Notes: generated by a model not told the origin, from the sequence alone. A stretch of 64,000 nt of DNA from Pseudomonas brassicacearum (GCF_003732265.1 NZ_MOBK01000006.1:1240001-1304000); one strand, 5' to 3'; shown: positions 17,220-26,641, counted from the stretch's first letter. Made by a program: numbers and translations.

Positions 17220-18626
17220 ATGATGAATGGGCCGTCTGCTGAACTGGTCACCGACGACTTGCCGTCCCCGTATATTCGGGAAAGCCGGACCTCCGGGACT
17301 TCCGGGCTCCTGAATCCATTGGCGCTCAGGAGCAGCTGCACGATCGGCATGCTTTATACGACTGATCCCGCAGACAGGGTTAGCGTGACGTGGGCAGGGA
17401 CTGCGGGGGCCGGCTCCTATACCTCGCCTTTCTTCTCCGTCGGTACGTTGCGTCCCTTGGAGGTCGGGATAGGCGGTGTGCCGCTGACGATCTTCAACCT
17501 GGGGCATACGGTGACGGTGACCTACACCGTCATTCGAGGCAACGCGGAGCCTGTGACTTCGCAGCCGTTGATTTTTTACGTGCTGTCCGTCTCGCAAAGC
17601 GACTTGCCCAGGCCATTTATCACCCAGGCGTCGGACTCTGGTGAAGGCTTGGTCCTTGATGTCAACCGCCTGACCGAATTCACCCTGCGGATCAATGCAT
17701 GGATCCTGCAGATGCGCGGCCAGTTCTTCTGGTTGCGACTGCTAGGGACCAACGCCGATGGAAGCCCTTTCAATGAGGTTTACTGGAGTGCGCCCAGTAA
17801 CGTCGTCGGTCCGGAATTCAGCAAGGGTTTCCATGCGCAAAACTTCTCCGCCGACCCTCTGAAAGGGCTCGAGAATCACAGCATACTGACCCTGGTGTTA
17901 AAGGTGGGCCTGCAAGGGAGCCAGGATGAGACCCTCTCCCAGCCGTTTGCGCATCGAAGCTACATCGTCAGAACCGGCGCGCCGATAACGCCGGTGAGGC
18001 CTTTGATCCAGTCGGTGAAAGATCTCGATCAGGACATCATCGATGGCGGGAGTACCGCGCATGCCAGCGTGACGATAGAAGGGACCGCCATGGTGGGTGG
18101 CGAAGTGGAGATCTTTGACGGGCTCATTTCCAAAGGCACGGCCAGGGCTGATTCCGGTCGTTGGGAATTTTTGATGGTGGACCTGGGCATTGGGCGTCAC
18201 GTGTTCAAAGCGGTGGCCTTGTATGGCAGCAATGAGGAGTCCAACACCTGGACAATCAACGTAGCGTTGCCATTACCGTTACCGCTGACCATCAAAGAGG
18301 CCCCCGATAACACCAACCTGGACCCGGCTGCGGCCAGGGAACGCCTGACTGCCGTTTTGAACTACGACATGGTATCCACAGACCTGGTCAGAGTGATGTG
18401 GGTAGGAACGCCGGGTGCCGGGACGCGAACCACCGCTCCAGTCCAGGCTGGCAACATAAGTCCCAGAGAAATACTGTTACCCACAACGCTTGTAACCGCC
18501 AACGTCGGTACAAGGGTTACGGTGACATTCAGCTATACCCGTGGGACATCGGCCCCTGTGGTATCAGAGCCTTTGAGTCTGAATGTGCTGGCCAATCCGG
18601 CAGGCGAGCAGGGCTGGGCGCAGTGA
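17220..18626 (+). CDS. Hypothetical protein with internally duplicated Ig-like module
   Basis: I do not recognise a named family. The 468-residue protein has no clear signal peptide and few charged clusters. A module near residues 58-125 (VSVTWAGTAGAGSYTSP and LGHTVTVTYTVIRGNAEPV) recurs near 390-460 (VRVMWVGTPGAGTRTTAP and VGTRVTVTFSYTRGTSAPV), so it is internally repeated. Between them lies a stretch resembling a bacterial Ig-like fold (SVTIEGTAMVGGEVEIFDG). AGGGA stands before ATG 17220. The frame is open further upstream but would overlap the LysR gene out of frame. A terminator follows at 18653. Confidence 0.75.
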   Translation: MMNGPSAELVTDDLPSPYIRESRTSGTSGLLNPLALRSSCTIGMLYTTDPADRVSVTWAGTAGAGSYTSPFFSVGTLRPLEVGIGGVPLTIFNLGHTVTVTYTVIRGNAEPVTSQPLIFYVLSVSQSDLPRPFITQASDSGEGLVLDVNRLTEFTLRINAWILQMRGQFFWLRLLGTNADGSPFNEVYWSAPSNVVGPEFSKGFHAQNFSADPLKGLENHSILTLVLKVGLQGSQDETLSQPFAHRSYIVRTGAPITPVRPLIQSVKDLDQDIIDGGSTAHASVTIEGTAMVGGEVEIFDGLISKGTARADSGRWEFLMVDLGIGRHVFKAVALYGSNEESNTWTINVALPLPLPLTIKEAPDNTNLDPAAARERLTAVLNYDMVSTDLVRVMWVGTPGAGTRTTAPVQAGNISPREILLPTTLVTANVGTRVTVTFSYTRGTSAPVVSEPLSLNVLANPAGEQGWAQ

Positions 18627-18652
18627 TCTACGAAGCGTTGCCCGTTGCACAG

Positions 18653-18678
18653 AACGGCCTTTGAAGAGGCCGTTTTTT
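18653..18678 (+). terminator. Intrinsic terminator after the Ig-like gene
   Basis: An 8-bp stem AACGGCCT/AGGCCGTT with a short loop is followed by six T residues, 26 bp after the stop codon at 18626. The rest of the 308-bp gap to 18934 shows only a partial REP arm near 18711. Confidence 0.85.
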
Positions 18679-18933
18679 ATGCCAGACAAAACTTGCACGC
18701 AACAAAAAAACTGTGGGAGCTGGCTTGCCTGTGAATACGCTTGAGGGTCCACTTGTTGTTTGTCGGTGAACTGGTTGCATTGAATCCACTGGCTCACATG
18801 AGGTGGCTCCACGAAAGTGAGTCTGCATGTCACCAGCCGCATTCAAATCTTTGGTTGATTGCAAAACGTTCTAAAAAACTGTCACTTGTAACAGTGTGAT
18901 TGTCCGCGAAACTTTAAAACCATCCCCGATGAC

Positions 18934-19206
18934 ATGCTGGACTTCACCAGTACACAAGGAAAGGGGCGAGCGACATTTACCACGCCGCAAGGAAATGAAT
19001 ACGTCTCAAGAGCCGGAATGATCAACCTGCGTGCAAACAAAAAAGCCAAGACAATCTCGGGTCGGTTTTTGTTTGTCGCGAGTGGCCCGGGCTCTGCGGA
19101 CGTAGCGTTTTTCGGAAAGCTAAAAGTTGCAAGTGATACACCTCAAGCTGTTATCCGCCCCAGAGTCACCGAGTATCAAACAGGTGGCGCATTGAGTTGG
19201 GATTGA
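18934..19206 (+). CDS. Small hypothetical protein, possibly a gene remnant
   Basis: The frame encodes 90 residues without a recognised domain. There is no ribosome site before ATG 18934, and the frame stays open upstream to a stop at 18889 with plausible coding sense (NFKTIPDD), which suggests a 5'-truncated or frame-broken remnant of a longer gene. The content is less GC-rich than its neighbours (lysine- and threonine-rich), compatible with transferred DNA. The stop at 19206 is followed by a REP pair. Confidence 0.4.
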   Translation: MLDFTSTQGKGRATFTTPQGNEYVSRAGMINLRANKKAKTISGRFLFVASGPGSADVAFFGKLKVASDTPQAVIRPRVTEYQTGGALSWD

Positions 19207-19253
19207 TGAAGCAAAAAGATCTGATTCATCACTCAATGTTAAGACCCGATTCC

Positions 19254-19348
19254 CTTGTGGGAGCGAGCCTGCTCGCGATGGCGTCATGACATTCAACATC
19301 GATGTCGCCTGACCCACCGCCATCGCGAGCAGGCTCACTCCTGCAAAG
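19254..19348. repeat. REP doublet (REPIN)
   Basis: Arms GGGAGCGAGCCTGCTCGCGA near 19258 and its complement near 19321-19345 are separated by about 40 bases. It is the same family as at 960 and 26660. Confidence 0.88.
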
Positions 19349-19486
19349 GGTCTGCATCGCTGTGCAGATCTGTGCTCATCGACAAAAAGAGCACACCCAT
19401 CCAATTTTCCCCGCCCCCACACCGGCACTATCGAGAAATGTCCCGGCGCATCATTGCCGGTGGTTTTTCATTTGTGCAGGTAGCCC

Positions 19487-19903
19487 ATGAACACATCGCA
19501 ATGGGATGAACGGGTGCAGGACTGGGGCCTGCTGTTTCTGCGGGTCAGCGCCAGTCTGTTCCTGTTGTGGGTGCACGGCTTGCCGAAGCTGCTTGACTAC
19601 AGCGCTCAACTGCAAGTCATCGAAGACCCTTTCCACCTCGGCGCCCACCTGACGCTGATGCTGGCGATTTTCGCCGAGGTGCTGTGCCCGTTGCTGATCA
19701 TTGTCGGGCTGTTGGTGCGCCTGGCGTGCCTGCCGATTTTGTGCGTGTTGCTGGTGGCGATGGTGGTGGTGCATCCGCAATGGAGCATTGAAGAAGGGCA
19801 GTTCGGCTGGCTGTTGTTGATCCTGTTTACCAGCATTTTCATCGCCGGGCCCGGTCGGCTGGCGCTCAATGTCCGACTCGCCGGAGCGTCGCGTTATGCC
19901 TGA
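19487..19903 (+). CDS. DoxX-family membrane protein
   Basis: The 138-residue protein has four hydrophobic helices and the DoxX opening (GLLFLRVSASLFLLWVHGLPKL). The function of DoxX proteins is not settled; some associate with thiosulfate oxidation or redox enzymes in the inner membrane. Its stop codon overlaps the start of the next gene by 8 bases, so it heads a translationally coupled cluster with a monooxygenase-domain protein and an amidohydrolase. Confidence 0.85.
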   Translation: MNTSQWDERVQDWGLLFLRVSASLFLLWVHGLPKLLDYSAQLQVIEDPFHLGAHLTLMLAIFAEVLCPLLIIVGLLVRLACLPILCVLLVAMVVVHPQWSIEEGQFGWLLLILFTSIFIAGPGRLALNVRLAGASRYA

Positions 19904-20489
19904 ATCCAACCCTTTTGAAGAAGTCGTGACCCTGGTCATCAAGCACCGGGTGAAGGCCGGATTTGAAGCGCCTTACGAAGCCTGGCTGCGCAACATTGTC
20001 AGCATCGCCGGGCAGCAGGAAGGGCACCTGGGCGTTGACGTGATGCGCGGCAAAAATGCCGGACTCGACATGTACACCTGCGTGCTGCGCTTTTGCACCA
20101 CCGATGCAATGCAGCAGTGGCTCGACTCGCCGCAACGCCTGGAACTGATCCGCGAAGCCACGCCGATGCTCGCCGACGGCGACCAGACCGAGGTCAACCC
20201 GGTCAATGAATTCTGGTTTGCGCCCCAGGCCGACGCTGCGTCACCACCACCGCCACGCTGGAAGCAAGCCGTGGTGACCTTGCTGGTGATCCTGCCGCAC
20301 ACCTTGCTGGTGCCGCTGATCTGGGGACCGCTGCTGCAACTCAACGCCATTCTGTCCAATTACGTCGTTGCGACGTTTCTGATCACGCTCACCATCGTGG
20401 TGTCGGTGGTGTACCTGTTCATGCCCATGGCGACCCGATTGTTCGCGCCCTGGTTATCTCCTTCCCCTCAGCCCAAGGAAACGCGATGA
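19896..20489 (+). CDS. Antibiotic-biosynthesis-monooxygenase-domain protein with membrane tail
   Basis: The 197-residue protein has an ABM-like ferredoxin-fold domain at residues 1-95 (VTLVIKHRVKAGFEAPYEAW, then QQEGHLGVDVMRG) and two C-terminal membrane helices (around 120-180), the arrangement of COG3224 proteins. The enzymatic role is unknown. ATG 19896 overlaps the doxX end, while an in-frame ATG at 19869 is possible. The end overlaps the amidohydrolase start in ATGA. Confidence 0.82.
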   Translation: MPESNPFEEVVTLVIKHRVKAGFEAPYEAWLRNIVSIAGQQEGHLGVDVMRGKNAGLDMYTCVLRFCTTDAMQQWLDSPQRLELIREATPMLADGDQTEVNPVNEFWFAPQADAASPPPPRWKQAVVTLLVILPHTLLVPLIWGPLLQLNAILSNYVVATFLITLTIVVSVVYLFMPMATRLFAPWLSPSPQPKETR

Positions 20490-22324
20490 ACGCCGATCTG
20501 ATTTTATTCAATGGCCAATTTCATACCGTTGACCGTGAAAACCCGCTCGCCAGCGCCGTGGCGATCAGCGAAGGCCGCTTTGTCGCGGTCGGCACCGATG
20601 CCGAGGCCATGGCCCTGCGCGGTTCGGGCACGCAAGTCATCGACCTCAAGGGCCGCTGCGTCATCCCCGGCCTCAACGACTCGCACTTGCACCTGATCCG
20701 TGGCGGTCTGAACTACAACCTCGAACTGCGTTGGGAAGGGGTGCCGTCGCTGGCCGATGCCTTGCGCATGCTCAAGGATCAGGCCGACCGCACGCCAACG
20801 CCGCAATGGGTGCGCGTGGTCGGTGGCTGGAACGAATTCCAGTTCGCCGAAAAGCGCATGCCGACCCTCGAAGAACTCAACCAGGCGGCACCGGACACTC
20901 CGGTGTTCGTGCTGCATTTGTACGACCGCGCCTTGCTCAACCGTGCCGCGTTGCGCGTGGCCGGCTACACCCGCAATACGCCGAACCCGCCGGGTGGCGA
21001 GATTGTCCGTGATAGCAATGGCGAGCCGACCGGCATGCTGGTCGCGCGACCGAACGCGATGATTCTGTACTCGACGCTGGCCAAGGGGCCCAAGCTGCCG
21101 CTGGAGTATCAGGTCAACTCGACCCGCCAATTCATGCGCGAACTCAATCGACTGGGCCTCACCAGCGCGATCGATGCCGGCGGTGGTTTCCAGAATTATC
21201 CGGACGATTATCAAGTGATCGAGCAGTTGGCCAAGGACCAGCAACTGACCATCCGCATCGCCTACAACCTGTTCACCCAGAAGCCGAAAGAAGAACTGAC
21301 CGACTTCAAGAACTGGACCAGCAGCGTGACCCTGCATCAGGGCGACGATTACCTGCGGCACAACGGCGCCGGGGAAATGCTGGTGTTCTCGGCGGCGGAT
21401 TTCGAAGACTTCCTCGAACCGCGCCCGGACCTGCCGCAAACCATGGAAGACGAGTTGGAGCCGGTGGTGCGCCACCTCGTCGAGCAGCGCTGGCCGTTCC
21501 GTTTGCACGCCACCTATAACGAATCGATCAGCCGCATGCTCGACGTGTTCGAGAAGGTCAACCGCGACATTCCGTTCAACGGTTTGCCATGGTTTTTCGA
21601 CCACGCTGAAACCATCACCCCGCAGAACATCGAGCGGGTGAGGGCGCTGGGCGGTGGTATCGCGATTCAGGACCGCATGGCATTCCAGGGCGAATATTTT
21701 GTCGAGCGTTACGGCGCCAAAGCCGCCGAAGCGACCCCGCCTATCAAGCGCATGCTGGCCGAAGGCGTGCCGGTCGGCGCCGGTACCGATGCCACGCGAG
21801 TGTCCAGCTACAATCCTTGGACCTCCCTGTACTGGATGGTCAGCGGCCGGACAGTGGGAGGGCTTGAGCTGCATGCCGAAGGCCTGTCGCGGCAGACCGC
21901 GCTGGAACTGTTCACCCATGGCAGCGCCTGGTTCTCTTCCGAACAGGGCAAGAAAGGCATGATCAAGGTCGGCCAATTGGCGGATGTGGCGGCGTTGAGC
22001 GCGGACTTTTTCAGCGTCGACGAAGAAGCGATCAAGTGGATCGAGTCGGTGTTGACCGTGGTCGGCGGCAAAGTGGTGTACGCCGCCGGTGACTTCGAAA
22101 AACTCGGACCGGCCAGCGTGCCGGTGCTGCCGGACTGGTCGCCGGTGGTCAAGGTCCCGGGCCACTGGCGGCCGACTTCGCCGATGCAGGCGCAAGTTCA
22201 CCATTGCAGCGGGCCGTGCGGCGTGCATGCCCACAGCCATGAAAAGGCGCGCTTGTCGAATGCGCCGGTCAGCGATTTTGCGGGTTTCTGGGGCGCCTTT
22301 GGCTGCTCGTGCTTCGCGTTCTGA
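20486..22324 (+). CDS. Amidohydrolase, YtcJ-like metal-dependent hydrolase
   Basis: The 612-residue protein shows the amidohydrolase layout: a small beta domain at each end (ADLILFNGQFHTVDRENP; GQLADVAALSADFF), metal site NDSHLHLIRGG near residue 66, later His residues in RLHATYNE and FDHAET, and a terminal metal Asp in GAGTDATRVSS. YtcJ-type enzymes deacylate or deamidate exogenous compounds in the cytoplasm. The extra C-terminal tail carries Cys and His pairs (HHCSGPCGVHAHSH, GCSCF), unusual for the family and a possible metal-binding extension. Translationally coupled to the preceding gene. Confidence 0.85.
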   Translation: MNADLILFNGQFHTVDRENPLASAVAISEGRFVAVGTDAEAMALRGSGTQVIDLKGRCVIPGLNDSHLHLIRGGLNYNLELRWEGVPSLADALRMLKDQADRTPTPQWVRVVGGWNEFQFAEKRMPTLEELNQAAPDTPVFVLHLYDRALLNRAALRVAGYTRNTPNPPGGEIVRDSNGEPTGMLVARPNAMILYSTLAKGPKLPLEYQVNSTRQFMRELNRLGLTSAIDAGGGFQNYPDDYQVIEQLAKDQQLTIRIAYNLFTQKPKEELTDFKNWTSSVTLHQGDDYLRHNGAGEMLVFSAADFEDFLEPRPDLPQTMEDELEPVVRHLVEQRWPFRLHATYNESISRMLDVFEKVNRDIPFNGLPWFFDHAETITPQNIERVRALGGGIAIQDRMAFQGEYFVERYGAKAAEATPPIKRMLAEGVPVGAGTDATRVSSYNPWTSLYWMVSGRTVGGLELHAEGLSRQTALELFTHGSAWFSSEQGKKGMIKVGQLADVAALSADFFSVDEEAIKWIESVLTVVGGKVVYAAGDFEKLGPASVPVLPDWSPVVKVPGHWRPTSPMQAQVHHCSGPCGVHAHSHEKARLSNAPVSDFAGFWGAFGCSCFAF

Positions 22325-22393
22325 CGATTACAACAAAGCGCCGATGCACTGCATCGGCGCCCGACGTAATACCCATCCACCGAGGAGTTTCAC

Positions 22394-23020
22394 ATGAGCA
22401 ACGTTCCGTACAAACGCCTGAACAAGGATGATGCCGTTGTCTTGCTGGTCGACCACCAGACCGGTCTGATCTCGCTGGTTCAGGATTTCTCGCCCAACGA
22501 ATTCAAGAACAACGTCCTGGCCCTCGCGGACCTGGCCAAGTTCTTCAAACTGCCGACCATCCTCACCACCAGTTTCGAAAACGGCCCGAACGGCCCGATG
22601 GTGCCGGAGCTCAAAGAGCTGTTCCCGGACGCGCCGTACATCCCGCGTCCAGGCCAGATCAACGCCTGGGACAACGAAGACTTCGTCAAGGCCGTCAAAG
22701 CCACCGGCCGCAAGCAGTTGATCATTGCCGGTGTGGTAACGGATGTTTGCGTGACCTTCCCGACGCTGTCGGCGCTGGCAGAAGGGTTTGAAGTGTTCGT
22801 CGTCACCGACGCCTCGGGGACCTTCAATGAAACCGTGCAACAAGCGGCATGGGCACGTATGGCGGCGGCGGGTGCGCAACTGGTGAACTGGTTCTCGGTG
22901 GCCTGCGAGCTGCAAGGTGACTGGCGCAACGACATGGAAGGCCTGGCGAATCTGCTGTCGCCGCGCATTCCGAACTATCGCAATTTGATGAACAGCTATT
23001 CGGTGCTGACGTCGAAGTAA
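22394..23020 (+). CDS. ycaC: YcaC-type isochorismatase-fold hydrolase
   Basis: The 208-residue protein closely follows E. coli YcaC over the full length. The cysteine hydrolase triad is visible: Asp in LLVDHQTG, Lys in the AVKATGRKQLIIAG block, and nucleophile Cys in VVTDVCVTFP. YcaC forms octameric rings; its substrate is unknown. GAGGAG precedes ATG 22394. It lies 69 bp after the amidohydrolase, probably in the same transcript, and ends at a bidirectional terminator. Confidence 0.92.
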   Translation: MSNVPYKRLNKDDAVVLLVDHQTGLISLVQDFSPNEFKNNVLALADLAKFFKLPTILTTSFENGPNGPMVPELKELFPDAPYIPRPGQINAWDNEDFVKAVKATGRKQLIIAGVVTDVCVTFPTLSALAEGFEVFVVTDASGTFNETVQQAAWARMAAAGAQLVNWFSVACELQGDWRNDMEGLANLLSPRIPNYRNLMNSYSVLTSK

Positions 23021-23032
23021 GCCTCGCCGCAC

Positions 23033-23064
23033 AAAAAATGCCCGCAATGAGCGGGCATTTTTTT
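23033..23064. terminator. Bidirectional terminator between convergent genes
   Basis: A stem ATGCCCGC/GCGGGCAT with loop AATGA is flanked by A and T runs on both sides, serving ycaC and the mechanosensitive channel gene. Confidence 0.9.
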
Positions 23065-23066
23065 GC

Positions 23067-24494
23067 CTATCGTGTTTGCAGCCAGCTCAGGAACCCCCCT
23101 TTCTTGATCGGCAGCGGTTTGGCCATCAACGCCAATCGGCTGTTCTGCTGCCTCACGGCTTGCAGTTTGTTCAGTGCCTGGCCGATTTCGCTGCGTTGTT
23201 CGATGCAGTGACGGGTCAGGGATTTGTCTATCCGGTAAATAATGCACGAGGTCAACGTGGTGAACGTGGCTTGGGATGGCGTATCGGAGAGGATGCTTTG
23301 CTCGCCCATGACTTCGCTCGGGCCCATGCGCCCGGCTTCGGTTTGGCCGGTGCCGTCGGGCACGGTGGCGCTGATCACGCCGGTGGCGATGACCATCAAG
23401 CTGTCCGGCACTTCTCCGACCTCCAGCACCACCTGGCCTGCCGCGTATTGTTGCGCGACCATCGATTGCGCCAGTTGATCGCGCTCCGCTTCGCTCAAGG
23501 AACGGAAGACTTTGACCTCATCCAACAATGCCCGTGCACGGCCGCTAGGCTCGATCACGCCGTCAAGCTGGCGTGATATACCCGCCGCTTCAAGGTGCCG
23601 ATGCGCCAGGTCGAACAGTTGATTACGCACTTCGCTTTTCTTGCCCAATTCGGTGATGAAGCCGCTGGCCACGTACTCGGACATGGTTTCGCCGGCCTCC
23701 TTGAGCACCGCTTTCGGCGGGGGATTGAGCAGCAAACTGCTGCTGCCCTGAAGGGTTCGATCCAGCGCATCGAGCACACGACGTGGACGAATATGGTTGG
23801 GCACCTGAATGCTGATCGATACGCCGTGCATGTTGTTGGGTCGGCTCAGGTTGACGATTTTTGCCTTGGCCGCCACCGAGTTCGGCACCACGGCGGTGCT
23901 GCCGGCACTGGTGAGCAAATGCGTGGCGCGCCAGTCGATGTCCAGCACCTTGCCTTCCACACCGTCGATGACGATCCAGTCGTCGACCTGATAGGGCTTG
24001 GTGGTGTTGAGCACGATCCCGGAAAACACGTCGCTCAATGTGCTCTGCAACGCCAGGCCGACCACGATGGCCACGACCCCGGAAGTCGCCAGCAAACCTT
24101 TGACCGGCAGCTCCAGTACATAACCCGCAGCGGCCACGATGGCGATCAGAAACACCAGTGCCCCGATGACGTCCTGCAACAACCGGCCGCTGTGACCGAT
24201 GCGCCGCATCAGCACCAGGCCGATGACTTCGGTGAGCACCCGTGCGGCGTACAACCACCAGAGAATCCCCAGCGCCGTACCACCCAATTGCGCCACGCGG
24301 TCGTCGGCAAACAACGGCGCCAGCAACGGGCTGACGCCGGCGTTGATGATCAGCGCGCTGAACATCAGGAACAGCGCCAGGCGCACGCCGACCCGCGTGA
24401 CGCGATGCTTGAACGGCGCGAGGTGCCAGAGCAGCGCGTCGATCACCAACAACACCGCGCTCCACGACAGCAGATGACTCAGGACAAAGGACAT
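23067..24494 (-). CDS. MscS-family channel with C-terminal cyclic-nucleotide-binding domain
   Basis: The 475-residue inner-membrane protein has about five N-terminal membrane helices, the MscS pore and beta domain (VGLALQSTLSDVFSGIVLNT, then YQVDDWIVIDGVEG around residues 165-195), and a cNMP-binding domain from about residue 335 with the cradle GEVMGEQSILSD-like segment. Such channels (bCNG group) open in response to cyclic nucleotides more than to tension. The ATG at 24494 has GGAG upstream. The secreted esterase gene lies upstream on the same strand but is separated by a terminator. Confidence 0.9.
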   Translation of the reverse strand: MSFVLSHLLSWSAVLLVIDALLWHLAPFKHRVTRVGVRLALFLMFSALIINAGVSPLLAPLFADDRVAQLGGTALGILWWLYAARVLTEVIGLVLMRRIGHSGRLLQDVIGALVFLIAIVAAAGYVLELPVKGLLATSGVVAIVVGLALQSTLSDVFSGIVLNTTKPYQVDDWIVIDGVEGKVLDIDWRATHLLTSAGSTAVVPNSVAAKAKIVNLSRPNNMHGVSISIQVPNHIRPRRVLDALDRTLQGSSSLLLNPPPKAVLKEAGETMSEYVASGFITELGKKSEVRNQLFDLAHRHLEAAGISRQLDGVIEPSGRARALLDEVKVFRSLSEAERDQLAQSMVAQQYAAGQVVLEVGEVPDSLMVIATGVISATVPDGTGQTEAGRMGPSEVMGEQSILSDTPSQATFTTLTSCIIYRIDKSLTRHCIEQRSEIGQALNKLQAVRQQNSRLALMAKPLPIKKGGFLSWLQTR

Positions 24495-24525
24495 GGGGAA
24501 ACTCCGTTTTCAAAAGGGCAGACAG

Positions 24526-24552
24526 GAAAAAGCCTGCACGAGGGCAGGCTCC
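24526..24552 (-). terminator. Intrinsic terminator after the esterase gene
   Basis: On the minus strand AGCCTGCC, loop, GGCAGGCT-like arms are followed by a T run (TTTTTCC), directly after the esterase stop codon. Confidence 0.75.
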
Positions 24553-24563
24553 TTCAAGGGGGC

Positions 24564-25583
24564 TCAGTTCAGATGAGTCTTGAGTTCCAGTGCAGCCTGG
24601 CGAACCGCCGCTTTGACTTCCGGAATCTGGCTCAGCGGGTTGAGCAGGCCGAAGTCGTGAATCATGCCGTTGTACCGCACGGAGGTGACCGGTACGCCGG
24701 CGGCGTCGAGGTGACGGGCATAGGCTTCACCTTCGTCACGCAACACGTCGAACTCGGCGGTTTGCACCAGGGCGGCGGGCAAGCCTTTGAGCTGTTCGGC
24801 GCTGGCTTGCAACGGCGAGGCATGGATCTGCGCACGCTCGGCGCTGTCGGTGGTGTAGTTGTCCCAGAACCAATTCATCATCCCTTTGGTGAGGAAGTGG
24901 CCTTCGGCAAATTGCTGGTACGAACCGGTGTCGAACCGGGCGTTGGTCACTGGCCACATCAACAACTGGAAGCGCAGCGCCGGGGTTTTCTGTTCCTTGG
25001 CCATCAAGGCCACGACCGCCGCCATGTTGCCGCCGACGCTGTTGCCCGCTACAGCCAGACGCTTGCCATCGACGCCGATCTCCTTGCCATGCTCGGCCAC
25101 CCAACGGGTAGCGGCGTAGGCCTGATTGATCGCAGTCGGGTAGTGCGCTTCCGGCGACGGTGTGTAGTCGACATACACCGCGACAGCGCCGGAGCCGACC
25201 ACCAGGTCGTGGATCAAACGCTGGTGAGTCGGGTAATCGCCCAACACCCAACCGCCACCGTGGAAGAACATGAACACCGGCAATTGCCCTTTGACCTTGG
25301 CCGGACGCACGATTTTCAGGTTGATGGTCTGGCCATCGACGCTGATTGCGCGGTCACTGACTTCAACACCCGACAGATCAACCTTCACCGAACTCTGCGC
25401 ACCCGCCAGCACCGCTCGGGCATCTTTTGGGCTCAGTTGCTCAAGCGGCTTGCCACCACCGGCGGCGAGAGCTTCGAGGAAGGCTTGGGTGTTGTGTTCG
25501 ACGCCAGGGCTGCCGGCTGCAAATGCGTTGCCGACGCAGAGGGCGAGGAGGGAAACGGTCAGGGTTTTTTTGAGGATGTTCAT
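24564..25583 (-). CDS. Secreted alpha/beta hydrolase of the hormone-sensitive-lipase family
   Basis: The 339-residue precursor has a signal peptide (to about residue 22, NAFA). The oxyanion motif FFHGGGW, nucleophile elbow AGNSVGGN, acid near EFDVLRDEGEAY and His in IHDFGLLNP define the HSL/arylacetamide deacetylase-like esterases. They hydrolyse short-chain or aromatic esters. ATG 25583 follows AAGGAT. It is divergent from the LysR gene at 25745, a likely regulator. Confidence 0.9.
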   Translation of the reverse strand: MNILKKTLTVSLLALCVGNAFAAGSPGVEHNTQAFLEALAAGGGKPLEQLSPKDARAVLAGAQSSVKVDLSGVEVSDRAISVDGQTINLKIVRPAKVKGQLPVFMFFHGGGWVLGDYPTHQRLIHDLVVGSGAVAVYVDYTPSPEAHYPTAINQAYAATRWVAEHGKEIGVDGKRLAVAGNSVGGNMAAVVALMAKEQKTPALRFQLLMWPVTNARFDTGSYQQFAEGHFLTKGMMNWFWDNYTTDSAERAQIHASPLQASAEQLKGLPAALVQTAEFDVLRDEGEAYARHLDAAGVPVTSVRYNGMIHDFGLLNPLSQIPEVKAAVRQAALELKTHLN

Positions 25584-25744
25584 GGGCAAATCCTTTTTAA
25601 GTTTTTAGACGTTGAGTACCTGAGTTTTCAGGTTGCTGATGGCTGTGGTTCAGGCCCTCAGCAACACCGTGGACACAGATTAATAGGATGCCTACAGGCG
25701 AAAAAGCGGCTATAAAGTGTTTAACTGTCAACCAAGGCGTGACA

Positions 25745-26641
25745 ATGAACCCATTCGAAGACATGCGTATTTTTTGCCAGGTCATGGACTCGGGCAGCTT
25801 CACCGCGGCGGCTGATCAATTGGGGCTGTCCAAGCAGTTCGTCAGCCGGCGCTTGATGCAACTGGAAGAGCGCCTGGGCGTGCGCTTGCTCAATCGCTCG
25901 ACCCGGCGGCTGGACGTCACGCCGCTGGGGCAGAGTTATTACGAGTCGGCCTTGCGCTTGCTTGGTGAAGTCGAGCAGGTGGAGCAGGGCATCGCCGGGC
26001 AGACCACCGAGCCACGGGGCACGATTCGCATCAGCGCACCTTTGTCGTTTGCGGTGGCGCATTTGGGCTGCCTGCTGCCGGTGTTCTTGCAGCGATATCG
26101 TGATGTCACCGTGGAAGTGGACCTGAGTGATCGCCCGGTGGACTTGCTCAGTGAGGGCTATGACCTGGCGTTGCGCATCGGCATTCTCGAAGACTCGACG
26201 TTGATCGCCCGACGCATCGCCTCGATCCAGCGTGTGTACTGCGCCAGCCCGACGTACCTGGCCGAACGTGGCACACCGCTCAAACCCGAAGACCTGCACG
26301 GCCATGACTGCCTGCCGTATGGTCACGGTCGTCAGGTGCAATGGCGTTTCGAAGGGCAGGGCAAACCGCTGACGGTCAATGTCACGGGCCGCATGCGGGT
26401 CAACAACGGGGAGTTACTCAAGGACGCGGCGATTGCCGGGATGGGGATTACCTACTTGCCGACATTTATCGTCGGTGCAGCCTTGAAGGACGGCAGGCTG
26501 GTGCCGGTGCTGGACGCGTTTCGGCCTGAGCCACTGAGGTTGTCGGCCGTTTATCCGCAGCACCGCCAGAGCTCGCGCCCGGTGCAGGCGTTGATCGAGT
26601 TTTTGCGCGAACGGCTGGATCAATCTGAAGGGGGCCTCTAA
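25745..26641 (+). CDS. LysR-family transcriptional regulator
   Basis: The 298-residue protein starts MNPFEDMRIFCQVMDSGSF with the helix-turn-helix at residues 18-50 (AADQLGLSKQFVSRRLMQLE) and a binding domain from about 90, resembling the CrgA/DsdC-like branch. The ATG at 25745 lies 161 bp from the divergent esterase start. A longer frame from 25688 exists but lacks family similarity. Confidence 0.9.
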   Translation: MNPFEDMRIFCQVMDSGSFTAAADQLGLSKQFVSRRLMQLEERLGVRLLNRSTRRLDVTPLGQSYYESALRLLGEVEQVEQGIAGQTTEPRGTIRISAPLSFAVAHLGCLLPVFLQRYRDVTVEVDLSDRPVDLLSEGYDLALRIGILEDSTLIARRIASIQRVYCASPTYLAERGTPLKPEDLHGHDCLPYGHGRQVQWRFEGQGKPLTVNVTGRMRVNNGELLKDAAIAGMGITYLPTFIVGAALKDGRLVPVLDAFRPEPLRLSAVYPQHRQSSRPVQALIEFLRERLDQSEGGL

